Below, in pieces: positions 62,236 to 64,000 of a stretch of DNA of 64,000 bases. The translations under genes and the position numbers were made by a program. Where the stretch lies: contig PFFG01000009.1 of assembly GCA_002783265.1 (NCBI GenBank), forward strand, positions 124,001 through 188,000, read 5' to 3'. The DNA comes from Candidatus Gracilibacteria bacterium CG17_big_fil_post_rev_8_21_14_2_50_48_13 (GTDB taxonomy: Bacteria > Patescibacteriota > Gracilibacteria > 1-14-2-50-48-13). Position 1 is the first letter of the stretch, and each line of letters opens with the position of its first letter. The notes below the pieces were generated by a model. It saw only the letters and a program-made list of their open reading frames with translations, was not told the origin of the DNA and made no database searches.

Positions 62236-64000
<1,765 letters not shown>

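Overview
This 64 kb window is a gene-dense bacterial chromosome segment with about 53 protein genes, one 16S rRNA gene and three tRNA genes. The 16S sequence points to the Candidate Phyla Radiation (Patescibacteria): it carries GAATAGACGG where most bacteria have GAATTGACGG, and the gene stands alone without 23S or 5S. The presence of topA, mfd, gyrA and gyrB, with many small-genome features, agrees with this. A Peregrinibacteria/Peribacteria-like lineage is possible, but I cannot fix the phylum without a tree. UGA is a stop codon here but a rare one (2 of about 50 stops); UAA dominates.

Layout. 1-22.4 kb is almost all on the minus strand: comM/yifB (cut by the left edge), a 1269-residue membrane protein, a plus-strand HNH-like gene behind a possible attenuator, thrS, valS, a three-gene ABC-2 exporter, tRNA-Thr, topA, a membrane-anchored HTH protein, a PrsW-type protease, a small membrane protein, mfd and dnaN. 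22.39-22.93 kb is an AT-rich spacer with DnaA-box-like sites, a candidate replication origin: GC skew and gene direction both change sign around it. 23-46 kb is mostly on the plus strand: uppS (minus), dnaJ with a CIRCE operator, rhamnose genes rfbC and rfbD, tRNA-Lys, a TraG/VirB4-like ATPase, glycosyltransferases, HU, tilS, a beta-CASP nuclease, an ECF-type sigma factor diverging from gyrA, an AI-2E family permease and an S-layer-domain protein. 46.6-48.5 kb is the isolated 16S unit, with its own promoter, processing stem and terminator. 48.5-64 kb holds glyA, a Nudix hydrolase, a GT-C membrane protein, an FtsX-like permease, a transporter fused to HEAT repeats, a short RadC, unknown surface or cytoplasmic proteins, a ferredoxin, tRNA-Leu with a duplicated 3' end, secF and gyrB (cut by the right edge).

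Gene expression signals are unusually easy to read. Most transcription starts show a -35/-10 promoter whose -10 ends 17-31 bases before the start codon, and the short leader is pyrimidine-rich with no Shine-Dalgarno sequence, although the 16S 3' end keeps its anti-Shine-Dalgarno. One ABC transporter gene looks leaderless.

Themes: housekeeping DNA and translation functions; cell-surface work (rhamnose synthesis, glycosyltransferases, S-layer protein, undecaprenyl diphosphate synthase, exporters); and several unexplained proteins. The items most worth testing are the PrsW plus membrane-tethered regulator cluster, the HEAT-fused carrier with a histidine-rich loop, the candidate origin, and the leader-peptide/terminator ahead of the HNH-like gene.
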